Of a DNA stretch of 64,000 bases, positions 22,691 through 33,729 are shown piece after piece. Source of the stretch: Teratosphaeria epicoccoides (Eukaryota; Ascomycota; Dothideomycetes; Mycosphaerellales; Teratosphaeriaceae); the NCBI GenBank assembly GCA_021401465.1, contig JADDMT010000021.1:186001-250000 (forward strand), read 5' to 3'. Every line of letters begins with the position of its first letter. The stretch's first letter is position 1. The position numbers and the translations under genes are program-made. Below the pieces are notes generated by a model that saw only the letters and a program-made list of their open reading frames with translations, was not told the DNA's origin and searched no databases.

Positions 22691-25600
22691 GGTTCTCATG
22701 GTCAAGACCGAACCGGATCCAGTGGTTCTTGGTTCTTGGTGTGTTGAACCGGTTAGAACTATTTGTGAACCGTTATAATTACCATGGGGACACCACGCTG
22801 GCATGATACTAATCAAGCCGCCAAACCTGACTGAATGAAGTATTCAAGAGTAGTATCAACTCGGATATCGAAAAAATAGACGCAACTCTCAAGTATCTGC
22901 GAGCCATACGGATGCTCTGCTAGCGCTGACAACGATCAATTGCCTCTAAAGCCATCATCTTTAACTAGCGCCATAGCGGTTCGGTTCGCTGTTAGGCCAA
23001 GAATCAGTCGAACTACTGCTTATTAACGCTCGATTGCCAGAACCGATTAGTTCTGAGCATCAAAACCGAACCGCATGTGGGAGTCAGTTGGTTCGGCTCA
23101 CGGAATTGAACCGACCCAGTCCGATCACTGAGACAGAGGGTTGGCGCCTTCTTAGGCAGGACCAACACAGAGATCTGGTGGGCGTGGTTAGGTACGCAGA
23201 TGGATGCAGAGAAACCCGCTGTGATCATTGACTGGGAGCAGTCCAGAAAGCAGACTGCAAGAAGTGATACGGAACTCACGGGCATCTCTGCTTGCAAGTT
23301 TTCAACGCGACGGAGATCAGCCACGGCACTCTTGGGCAACCACAGCAAACGTCGTGACATGAGCCCGAGATCTGGAAAAGTGGAGAGAGGCATGAGAATG
23401 AACGGGCGCAAGCTCTGGGCGGCTGAAAATTTGTCTCGCTCGATAAACACGATTCAACGCCGGAAGTCTTGATTCCGTGGAAGGTAAATGGAAATCTTGA
23501 GCAAGGACGGAGGCGAGTCTTGGCATACCATACTCTGCCGGGTCGACCATGAGTGGCAATGAGTAGATTCTGGCTGGCTATTCATCGTAAAGACGATGCT
23601 ATGCCAACAGCGCCCTGCGTTCAGAACAGATCTTGCTCGCTAAGACTGTGCGACTTGAGTACCAATAGTGTGTGCTGCTATTCATAAAGACACATCTTCA
23701 ATGCAGTACCAGCGTTGTGAGAGGTCCTCAGCAATGTGTGATGCACGCATCGAGGCCTATCGCGTTTTCGGCCGACACTATTCTGTTGGGCCTTGTTAGT
23801 ATCAGTAGATGTATATTTGCTAATACGACGCTCGCAGTCTATCTTTAGCGTCAAACTTGCTTTGGCTGAGACTGCCGCCTTTGTTGAAAGCTTCGCAGCA
23901 TGCCACAAGTAGGCTACTAATTCCTAGACATAACTTCTTGTTCCCGACTCGAGATCCTGTGAGATCTTCGCGGCAACCGACAAGAAATGCCCACCGGGTC
24001 TCGTCCGCCTTATCTAGCTTCCCTTCTTTGTGTGATCTTTCGCTGCACAGGAAGGCATCCGTGGAGGTAAGGCTGCTGTGATCCGAGTCTGTGATAATCG
24101 AGTCCTCTTTTAGCATTTTGCACGTGCGTTTAACCGGTTACGTGAAAGCAAATAGTTCAGACGCTTAGACGGCTGATTTCTATTTTGCCTGGCATTGAAG
24201 TCGAACTTTCAATCTAAGAAATAACAAACATTTTACCAATAAATTGCCATCCCAGACTAGCTATTAAGTACTTCTTCCGCTAGACACATTCTGTTGCAAT
24301 TAATAACCTGACTAGTGTATATACATGGTCTTGGAGTCGACACTGGATCTGCAAGTCTGCTTGGGCAAAGCGAATGTTGTTGCTAGAAGAGAGAGATATG
24401 AAATTGAGAATGCAATAATGATGCATACATTGGAAGCTTGTGGCTCTTTCGACGACTTCTAGAGAAATTGCGCTGCACCTACGCTCTTGATGGTCAGAAT
24501 GTAAGACAAAGTCACGGTAGGCTTGTGCAACAAGAATTGGCCGATCAACGATATAGACCTTACGCTTATTTGATACGATTGCAGTGTCCCTCCCTATAGT
24601 CTGATTCTACTATCTACTTCGCCTACAGCCTAATTACTAGCTAAACACAGCTAAACCACATGTATCTCCTTGGCTATGCGTTCAAGCCCGATTCCTATCC
24701 GCTCCACTGGCCCCCTCTCTCGTGACGTCTATCATCTTCCACATCTTTGATCTGCAAAAGCTTCTCTTACTTTATTTTGGCGTAGAGTGCGGCCATGATG
24801 TTGGTCGACCACGTGTTGAGTCATGATAAGGTAAGCTCTCGGTGCGTCGTCTCCTCTCAGCCTTTGGCATTCAATCGGCAGCTTCTACAGTCATTTTACG
24901 CTTGTTGCTGCTCTCGTTGCTAGAGGTAGGATCAGTGCCATGCTTGGGCAATGGTAAATGTCACTTGATGTAGCGGGTGGCGGTCCAAAGGGCTGTGGCT
25001 CAGATTGTTGCGATTCGCCTGCCTGTGAATATGTTCCGGTATTTACTTTTGAATGCTTCCGCCTCTTACTACGAAGCAAGGTATCATCATTTGAGGAGCT
25101 GAATATTGCTGCTTCAGTCTCGTCAGAAGCAATAGATGCCCGTCCCAGTAGTCCATGCTTTGTCAGAGCGCTGTAGAAAGCTTCTCTCCATGTCTGAGAC
25201 ATTATGCTTTCTTTGAGAGCTGTCCTGTCAACACTCAAAAGGATACAGATGGCTCGACAAAACTGCTTCGAATGTCGAGGACATTCGTCGGTTAAGCTAA
25301 GCTATCCCGTGGCTTCTTCAACGGCGGTGACTAAGTTCGGTGTCGTGTAAGTGTTGAAAATATTGTATCAAGGCTCTATGGACGTGTGCCTAGTGTGCTT
25401 AGCTGTCCTGATACTAAAGTCAGGTACAGTGCGAACCGGAGTTGTCGTCTACGTGGGTAGCAAGAATAATCTCCGGGAATCTTGAAAATAAGCAGCTGCG
25501 GAAAGCTGCAGAACGGCGTCGCATGTGCTTGACATGCTTAGTCCATGATTCACAAGGCGCTATGAAGTTTCTAGGCGCTAAACAAAGCATTTGAGGCTAG
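22640..25600. other. AT-rich, repeat-like, gene-free segment
   Basis: Scattered copies and inversions of a GGTTC/GAACC pentamer occur at 22680-22780 and 22975-23120 (CCGAACCGGATCC, GTTGAACCGG, GCGGTTCGGTTCGC, AACCGAACCGC). From about 24100 to 24700 the DNA is visibly richer in A/T than the rest of the window. Only fragmentary frames are present: a minus piece at 24891-25202 with a basic RSKRRKHSKV and a plus/minus pair at 23013-23472, neither assignable. I read this as an old, mutated mobile-element or repeat deposit, but no terminal repeats, target duplications or transposase motifs could be identified. Confidence 0.4.
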
Positions 25601-26123
25601 CTACACTCTTGTTAGTCCCACTGCATTGTCACGCACGAGAATGACTGTTAGTGCATCTCTCTGCTGCATGAAGCATATGTAATCGAAGCACCCAAGTCCT
25701 CTTAGCGGCATGCAGCGATGGTGATTGGTTAGCTTTGCAGACTTCATTTCCTGATGCGGGAAGGCGTGCATCTTTGGCCGCCACGGTTGTTTTCGTGGCG
25801 AAGGGAATAAGAAGTAATCAGAGCTCCAACACGGGGAATTCATATGTCAGTCTGAAACGGTGTCCTGGTTGTGACTCTCAGCTGAGTTCATTCGAGAACA
25901 TGTCCAGCATATGTTTGTAGTATCTGCTCTGCCCCGCCGTCGACCTCTTTCTGCAGGTCACCAAGCAAAGCATTCATGCACAAACGTGGCTAGAAAGCAT
26001 TCAAACCGCACAGCACTTTCAAGGTTCCTGAGCAGCGGACATACCTGGTCTCAGACTGCGCCGCGTACCAGACAGCGCCAATCGAAGCATCACTTTTCCC
26101 CGCAGCGAATGAGACCATCCCTT

Positions 26124-27279
26124 TCAATCGATTGGCTTCTCTTCCCCGAGTCCCGCTTCATCGCCTTCGTCCTGGCTGTCTTGGGCAACCACGACGTTCT
26201 GCCCGCACATCATGTCAAGCTTCAACGTCTTCGTTGCGGCAGCGATTTGAGTCTTAACAGCTGGGTGCTCCGCTTTCAGCCTTTCGAGCGTGACTCCATA
26301 ACCTCAACTTCTTCAGATGCTGTCTAATTGCATTCCCACCTTGATTCTTGCCCTGCTCTGGCTCGTGCTCGTCGCTCCATCGTTTGTGTAAATTTGCGCG
26401 ACCAGAGAGGCCGCATTGGCGAGAATTTTCCGTATTTGAGAGCTCGAGAATCGCGATAGTCTCTGCGTTAGTCCACTTGATGCCGCCACCCTCCCGAATC
26501 CTACGGGATCTCTTCGGTGAAGGATTCTCAGTCGAGCTGGTGAGGCTGGTCACGTCTTGCGTCGGTGAGGGCAAAGATGCTTTGCGCTTGATGACCAGCT
26601 TCACTGGCTGGCGAATCTTGTTTTCTGACGCCTTGGATATCAAGGAACTTGACGACTGAGCATGAGACGTCTCCAGTGTCATCGAAGGTGGGGTGTGGTG
26701 ATCCAGCAGAGCATATTGGTGCCACGTACTGTTCCACTTCCTCTCATATATGTCCACACCTTCCTGCACCAGTCTTCCAACAGCGTTAGGGGAGGTAGTA
26801 GTAGATATGGCGCTGTCGACATTGGCGTCAAGCTTAAGTATGACGGAGCGAATGGCCTGGAGAATCCCAATAAACAAATCCATGTCCTTTGACTTCCTGA
26901 TAAGAGCGCGAGGAGTTTGGCTCCCCTCAAGAATGACGGCTTGCTCCCAGTCTTGCTGCTCAATGATACGCGATACAATGTCGCATACTTTGACGCGCAA
27001 GTCCTGCACGATAGAAATTGGACGGTGTGCCCATCTGCGAGCTGCAGCTTGGCCAACAGCGTACACAAAAAGCTTGACAGAAACGGTTCTCAGCTCAAGC
27101 AGTTCCTCGATAGCTTCGAGGACGTGTCTCAACGTGTCTGCGACTGCATTGGCTGCACCAGAAGGTTGGGGGTGTGAGTCGAAGACGCGCAGTATGTCGC
27201 ACTCGACAGCAGCTGTAATAGCGACATGGGAGCCGTCCACCGACTTGTCGTCTTGTGCCTCCACATTGTGGTGCGCCAT
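26124..27279 (-). pseudogene. Myb/SANT-like DNA-binding domain gene 2, frameshifted near its 3' end
   Basis: From the ATG at 27279 one frame runs 341 residues to a stop at 26254. Residues 30-160 are helical (TLRHVLEAIEELLEL, VCDIVSRIIEQQ). About 220-270 are Ser-rich and basic with a nuclear-localisation-like KRSRRIREGGG. Then comes IKWTNAETIAILELSN, a Myb/SANT first helix, and NAIRQHLKKLR. Just after QHLKKL the frame appears to break near 26302. The next frame continues sensibly (YGVTLERLKAEHP, KTLKLDMMCGQN, EAGLGEEKPID) to a stop at 26124-26126, which is how the related gene at 28-29.7 kb also continues past its QHLNKL. The frame used as printed ends in 17 unrelated residues. This is either a real frameshift or an assembly error. 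Single exon otherwise; no known named family. Confidence 0.55.
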
Positions 27280-27658
27280 ATCTGGGATCGTAGCCGGACG
27301 GACATTCTATTCAGAGTTAGGCAATTACGAAATCATTCGAATCAAGTACATATATGACGCACCTTTTGATGCGATCCCTCATAGCCATGTCGGCTCAGGA
27401 TTTCACTGATTCGGTCTCTGCGATCTTGCGTAAGTCTGCTTGCTGTCGACATCTCAGGTAATTTGCAAAGCGTCGCGGATAATATCTATGACTTTTCCAT
27501 GATAGTATGCTTGCCTGTCGAGACGAACTTTGTGCGGATCGCCAGAACTTCGGAGATATGAACAGCACGGGTCTCACGCTAACGCACAGACTCTAAACTC
27601 ACGTTTTGGGAAGGAGCGCGCTTCTGCGCAATGGTACTCCCTGATCACTCAGTGTAAC

Positions 27659-27680
27659 CTTGCGCCATAAATGGCGCAAG
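27659..27680. promoter_or_regulatory. Perfect 10-bp inverted repeat with 2-bp centre
   Basis: CTTGCGCCAT, AA, then the exact reverse complement ATGGCGCAAG. It sits 380 bp upstream of the Myb/SANT gene 2 start codon (27279, minus strand) and about 370 bp from the 3' end of gene 3. A symmetric site of this size could bind a dimeric factor or form a small hairpin; no known element was matched. Confidence 0.4.
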
Positions 27681-28035
27681 TAATGAGAGCGCAGCGCCTG
27701 AATGCAGCTTGGTAATCGTGTCAGACGGTGGACGTTTTGTTGCGTATCTGAGATTTGCATGTGTTGTTAAAATGTGGTCTATGTTCTGGAGCACAATGAT
27801 CTTTTTCGGTCCTCGGAATCGGAGTTGCGCAGTACGCTGAACAAAGGTCAGGATTTGTCATGCCGTCGATCTTGAGCAGCTCCAATGCAAGCTGTATCGC
27901 TATTCTACTCCGAACGTCAGGATCATCTCCCGCCCTGAATCAATGCCAGTCGCCGTCGTTTTGTGCCAGACAAAAGAAGGGAAATGCTTCAAGAATACGT
28001 TACCGACCGGCCCCATCATCTGTCGCCATCAGCGT

Positions 28036-29739
28036 CTAGAGTGCAGAGTCCTCCATGATCTCATCATCTCCACCTCGCTTCTTCTCAGTCTCCGCAGCCT
28101 TCGCTTCAGCAGCATGCCTCTCATCGACACGCCTCCCGGACTTCTCGTTTCACACTTTATCTGCTTCGATCTCAACCTCTGTCTTCTTCACAGCTTCCGT
28201 GTCAGCTTCTGTGCTCAAAGTAGCAGCCGGCATGACTGTGTCCTTCTGATCGGCCGTCGTGGCGTCGGCAGCGCTATCGTAGGCAATTGGAGACTTGCTC
28301 GTGGTCGCCATGGTCGTAGAATTTATGTCAATGTGGGCCTTCGTGATCTCGCCATCCGCCTCGAGACCAAGCTGCTTCTCAAGTTGGGCGGTGGTAACGC
28401 GGTCCTTGTTGGTGAGCTTGTTGAGATGTTGCTCTATTGCGTCCCATGAGCGCTCGTGAGGCAAGCCTATCGACTCGCACCAAGTATTGAAGACTTTCGT
28501 ACGCTGTCCTGTGACGGTCGTGCTGTCTCCCTTGTCGTTCCAGGTTTTGGGATCGCGCTTCATTCGAATGATTTGCAAGTCCTCAGCCGGCGACCAGGAC
28601 TTTCCACCGGCTAACTTGCGCTGCCTCTTCTTCGGGAGCCCACTCGATCCATCGTCCACCGTACGCTGCTTCTGTGGGCACGCACTCGCGTCGTCATCCA
28701 CGATCAGAGAAGACACAAAGTCTGTCATAATCGCCTCTGCGGCCTTGCGCTTGCGAGCAGGCTTGTCTGTATCTTCGTGCTGCTTGGTTGGCGTGGACAC
28801 CATTGAGGAGGAATCGGCGTGATGATCGGTGCTCGTAACGAAGAATGCCTCCATATGGTCCCTAACCTGTTCAACACCCTTCACGATGTTCATGAGCTTA
28901 GTATCGCTAGCGACAACCGCACTGGGAAGCTCCCTCTCAAGAATCGTTCGCAAGGTCTCCGCGGATCTCTTCGCCATCGACACATTCTGGCGATCCTCAT
29001 CTGAATCATTGTGTGTTGTCAAGCGATCGGGAAATTCTGCTGCAAAGTCTTGCACCGCATTGTCGACGGCCTCCAACAAGAGCTTCCTCCGCGTGATTCT
29101 GTTCTCAGCAGTCTTGTCGCTGAGCTTCTCGATAATGTCGTTCAGCAATAAGGACGTGCCGCAGGCAGCACCAGTGGTATATTCCATGGTTCGGGACTCG
29201 TTCTCACGGTGAATATCGTAAAGAGCCGTGGAAGTCTTCTGACCGAGACTGGAGCCATGCCCCGGCGGAGAGCTGGTTGGCGTGGAGGCTTGCTTAGACG
29301 TAGACGATTCCTCATTAAAGGACTCCTGATCGGTGCTCAGACTGCTCTCGAGAAGCTCGATAGCGGTCTCGCCCTCCTCAGCATGTTCATCGACGATGCC
29401 TGAGTGAGCAGTGCCTGTGGTAGATGCAGCCTCTGAACTTGGGACAACGGGTTTCCTCACGCTAATCTCTTGTCCATCCGCTTGATCGGTGGCTGCAGCG
29501 GTCTGATCAACCGTGAAAGCACTCCTCTCTTCTTGAACGCCAATGCTCATGTGCTGCTCATCAGAGGCTTGTGGTTGCGCAGGCACGACTGCGCCTTGAT
29601 GCTCGGCCATGGGTACCAGCGGTGGTGTACGTGCGCTGGCGGTCGGCCGCTCTGTCGCTGGTATTTGCGCTGATGGAACCGAGGTCGTGAACTTGGCGGT
29701 GTCCGACGGCGCTTGCTTCGACATCCCCTTGTGGGACAT
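28036..29739 (-). CDS. Myb/SANT-like DNA-binding domain gene 3, with an in-frame TGA near its 3' end
   Basis: From the ATG at 29739 the frame runs 529 residues to TGA at 28150-28152. The first 190 residues are disordered (Pro/Ser/Glu-rich). About 205-300 are helical (LLLNDIIEKLSDKTAENRI, TLRTILERELPSAV). A bipartite basic run (KPARKRKAAE ... KKRQRKLAGGK) precedes SWSPAEDLQIIRMKRD, the start of a Myb/SANT-like domain of about 70 residues ending WDAIEQHLNKL. After the TGA the same frame stays open for 37 more codons of Lys/Glu-rich sequence (SGRRVDERHAAEAKAAE) to TAG at 28036, so the TGA looks like a mutated CGA. The shorter product is probably still functional because the lost tail is low complexity. 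Same strand and same organisation as gene 2, and likely a duplicate of it. Nuclear role inferred. Confidence 0.65.
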
Positions 29740-30601
29740 ATGTATAGCTCCCTCCAGTATGTCTAGAGGTGCGTGTGTGTGCGAACGTGGTTGAATTTAT
29801 CTGTGCGAATGCTGACTGTGATTCGCAATTTCTTGATGTTGGATGGAAAGATGTTTTTGTCAACTGGACGGTGGTTGTAGAAGACAAGTTTTATACTGAC
29901 AGCGAGTTGGTAAACACTCCAACGACGGCGTGTGGCATAATGTGCTTCTTCCTCATGAGTGAAAGTCATTGCCCAGTGAAGATTCTAGCCTTGCGTACTA
30001 CAGCACGGACAAAGCCATTATCGTGAGCAGTAGTCAAAGAATTTCCATTTCCAGCATGAGAAAGCATTCTCTGGTGGCTTTGCGTCCATTGTCGCTGTGA
30101 CGAGACATCGTGCCATCGAGATATCCAGCAACCTGCCAATCGTCATTGTGGAATAGACAAGAAGGCTCTCTGCAATGCATTATACTCGCGCGGCAAATGT
30201 CATTATTCATCTGGAACAGAGCCACTCACCGACCAGGCTTCTCCGGTGTCCAAGGGTGTAAATCATCGTTGATGTCAATCAGCGGTTTCCTCGTTGCATG
30301 AACTCCACCGTCAAAGCCTGATGCCTTCGCAGATCAGTGCTTCATACCAATCGTTATCTCTGTTCCCCGTTCATGGATGATTCAGCTAGCCTATACGCAA
30401 CCTCCAATCGCATGCCTCCTCGTACCCTTCAGCAGTCTCGAAGCCTACGAGATCTCCCAGGTCACTGCGATCGCCGCCACTACCACTTCTAATGACTCTG
30501 CCAATTACATGGCTAACAGTCGTGTCTGTTCCGAGCGAATTCATCCATCGCGTTGGGATTCCTGCGCTGTTTTCGGCCGTGTCCCTCTCCTTCTGAGCAA
30601 T

Positions 30602-30662
30602 CTGGCTTAGGACTCAGCAATCAAGTCCACCACAAGGACTGGATTGCTGAGTCCTAAGCCAG
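30602..30662. repeat. Near-perfect 27-bp inverted repeat with a 7-nt loop
   Basis: The left arm 30602-30628 and right arm 30636-30662 are reverse complements with a single mismatch, separated by ACCACAA. The arms start CTGGCTTAGGACTCAGC. Just outside, GAGCAA on the left matches GAGCAA (reverse complement of TTGCTC) on the right after a few unpaired bases. Transcribed from either strand this would form a long stable hairpin, the right size for a small-RNA precursor. It could equally be a tiny fold-back transposon relic. No protein-coding frame spans it convincingly. Confidence 0.75.
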
Positions 30663-30801
30663 GTTGGTTTGCTCATTGAAGGTCAGTCGCCATAAGCGCA
30701 TACTGCGCTTCCTGATCCTTTCGAGATGTATACCCCGATCAATGCACGTTCCTAGGCTGGAGTCAGGAAGCAGATCTGTCCTCCTAGCTCGGCCCCCTAG
30801 C

Positions 30802-31600
30802 TCAGACACGTGATCGAGAGCCTCTCAGCAGCCCGGATTCCGTGGCATTGGTGCTCGGGCCTGTGTGGATGTGGACCAGATGTCGGAAAATGGCGAACAG
30901 CCCATCTTTCATAACACCCTCCATGTCACGAACAGATGTTCTTGTCTCATATGCAGCTGGCAGTACAATGCGCTCCAGGGATCGAATCTCGTTCAAATCG
31001 CAAAGAAGTCCGGGCATCATGAGATGTACAGCGTCCTCAGCAGATCGCCAGATCAGTCACCGGAGCGCTCTTCCCGTTCGGCCACTTGTGGATGAGGTTC
31101 CCCTGATCCTGAATAACAGCGATGGCGAAACCTGCTTTAGAGCCGTTCTGCGGGCTGTTTAGACGGAGGTCGTCGTCGGCATGACATTGTCCCAGGTCAT
31201 CCAACCACACCGAAGCACATGATGATTTCTCTTTGGCAGCATGCGGTGAAGCAAGATGGAGGTAGCGGATGCTGGAGTAGGAGGTACTTGGTATTTCCCG
31301 TCTTCAGGTTTCGGACTCTGGGTAGGCCCGCAGTGTGTCGACCAGCTCAACAATCCTTCGCAGATCGATGCTGAAGTGGACATGTGTTGTTCAGGCAGCT
31401 CAGTCACTCCAGTCATGCTGCCTCGCGCATCGATCAGGGACAGGGATCGAGCATTTGAGCCCGCTGAGAGATGTTGTCCTTCAGACCTCTGCGTGGACGC
31501 TGGCTCCAAGGTCAGGTCCACCCGATCTATGGTGACAGCATTGGCTCGAAAGAGATCGATTGGAGCAAGGTGAGTAGCAGCCTCTGCTTCTGTGCTCCTC
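30802..31600 (-). CDS. Uncharacterised coding region, gene model unresolved
   Basis: Two coherent minus-strand stretches. The first begins after an acceptor-like ATGTAG near 31601 and reads APIDLFRANAVTIDRVDLTL, then DARGSMTGVTELPEQH, then SATSILLHRMLPKRN and HVLRCGWMTWDNVMPTT, stopping at 31159. The second (about 31040-30802) reads SAEDAVHLMMPGLLCDLNEI, then LERIVLPAAYETRTSV and LFAIFRHLVHIHTGP. Residue usage is protein-like in both, and they are probably exons or broken parts of one gene, but I could not place the junction between 31159 and 31045. No domain recognised. A plus-strand donor-like site (AAGGTGAGT, 31568) makes an opposite-strand reading possible. Confidence 0.35.
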
Positions 31601-32106
31601 TACATCTCTAGCGCATGGGAATTCGATGGAGAGAGTGACAGCTGAAAGACTCTATGTGCCGTTCTGCAAGGAGAAAACCACCGGGCAGAACACTAACAAT
31701 TAATTCACGCTCACATGTCCTGCGTAATCAATATCCTTTCGAATAGATTGTGCCCAGCCAACGACACATCTCTCGGAGGGTCAGATGCCCTTCAGCTGTG
31801 TCGCTGTCATCATCAACTTGTCCGTCTCCGTCGGCCTGGAAACCTTGTGTCATCAGCCGCTCCATCTTGCGGCCGTATCGCGCAGGTGCACCTTGGCGCC
31901 GCGACGTGGAGCCGAGGTGCATGTCTTCGCTGATAAGTGGACGATACCGTCAACGCTTGTGCCTCCAGCCTCCAGGCCGGTCATACCAGGCGACACGATA
32001 CATGAAGTATTCGCTCGACCGTCTACAGACCCAGCCAAAGATCGAATGTCTACTGAAGCTGAAACCAACTAAGCTGATCCAGGAGCGTTCAAACACCATC
32101 AGAACC

Positions 32107-33729
32107 ATGGCCTTGTCGACCCTGCCTTACGCCGTCAAGGCGGCAGCAGGACTTGCGCTCGTCTTCCTCCTCTACCACCTCTACTTCCAGCTCACGACCG
32201 GTGCCAAACGAAGAGAGTTACAACGCAGCAGTGGCACACAGCCAGCGCCATGGGCCGCAGGCTTCAACGACCACCTCTTTGGCTGGGAGCTCTTCCGCGA
32301 GAATGTCAAGGCCGTCAAAGAACACCGCATCTTGACAGCAGCGCAAGACCGTTTCCGGGCAACGAGGGCCAACACCATGCGGCTCGTGCTGCTGGGTCGT
32401 CAAGTCTATTTCACGATCGAGCCGGAGAATCTGAAGTGCATCCAGGCGAAAGACCACAAGAAATGGAGCCTGGGCCAGAGAAGAATCCGTGGCTTTACCC
32501 CTCTGCTCGGCGCAGGCATCTTCACGACGGATGGCGCCGAGTGGGCTCATTCTCGCGAGATGCTGCGGCCCAACTTTGTGCGCTCGCAGGTTGGCGATCT
32601 CAACACATTCGAGGGGCACATTCGCCATCTGATAGACGGACTGCCAAAGGATGGGAGCACGGTTGATTTGTCTGAGCGCTTTTTCCGTTTGGCTATGGAC
32701 AGTGCCACGGAATTCTGTGAGTCTGAAAGTTTCTCTGTAACATCGTCCATGTCACACTGACTCCTACCACCAGTATTCGGTGAATCAACTCGGTCTCTCA
32801 CTAGCGGCAGTGGCGAAGGCTTCGCCGGAGCCTTCACTCGCTCTCAAGACCATATCGGCCAACTAGGTCGCTACGGCGGCTTCGCCTGGCTCCTCATCAC
32901 CCAAGAAAAGAAACAGCAATTCAAAAAGGATCGCGCCTTCATCCACAACTTCGTCGACTACTACGTCCAGCTCGGTCTCTCCAAACGAGCCCAACTTCTC
33001 TCAGACAAGACCTCCGCAGACACAAACGGCCGCTACGTCTTCATCAACGAACTCGTCCGCCAGACCTCGGACCCCATCCGCATCCGCAGCGAACTCCTCA
33101 ACATCCTCGTCGCCGGCCGTGACACCACCGCATCTCTCCTCACCAATGCTTTCTTCACCCTCTCACGCCGCCCAGACATCTGGTCCAAGCTTCAAACCGA
33201 GATCGCCGCGCTCCAAGGCCAGCCCCCGACATTCGAACAGTTGAAAGACATGAAATACCTCAAAGCCATCCTCAACGAATCTCTCCGCCTCCACTCCGTC
33301 GTCCCGGCCAATTCCCGCGAAGCCCTCTGCGACACCATCCTACCTCTCGGCGGCGGCCCAGACGGCGCAGCTCCGATATTCGTCAAAAAGGGCGAAGTAG
33401 TGGCGTGGTCCTTGTACGCGATGCACCGGCGGAAAGACTACTATGGCGAAGACGCTGAAGAGTTCACACCAGAGCGATGGCTGGATGATCCTGCGACGGG
33501 GGAGAAGGGTTTGAGACCTGGGTGGGAGTATTTGCCTTTTAACGGCGGTGCGAGAATCTGCTTGGGCCAGCAGTTCGCGTTGACGGAAGCGAGCTATGCT
33601 ACTGTCCGTCTGTGCCAGGCCTTCGACAGGATCGAGAGTAGAGATTCGAAGCCGTGGACGGAGCATTTGGCGCTCACTTGTGTGAATCTGAACGGAGCAC
33701 AAGTCGGACTTTGGCCGAAGACAGCATAA
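32107..33729 (+). CDS. Cytochrome P450, CYP52-like (alkane/fatty-acid omega-hydroxylase family)
   Basis: Two exons, 32107-32716 and 32774-33729 (57-nt intron, GTGAGT...CCAG), 521 residues. There is an N-terminal membrane helix at about 8-27 (AAAGLALVFLLYHLYF). P450 signatures: the helix-I oxygen-binding AGRDTT at about 317-322, the helix-K ESLR at 372-375, PERW at 436-439, and the haem loop FNGGARICLG with the iron-ligand Cys at about residue 466. The early GFTPLLGAGIFTTDG block and the overall pattern fit the CYP52 group, endoplasmic-reticulum enzymes that hydroxylate n-alkanes or fatty acids at the terminal carbon with NADPH-P450 reductase. The exact substrate cannot be read from sequence. 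No other secondary-metabolism genes flank it. Confidence 0.85.
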
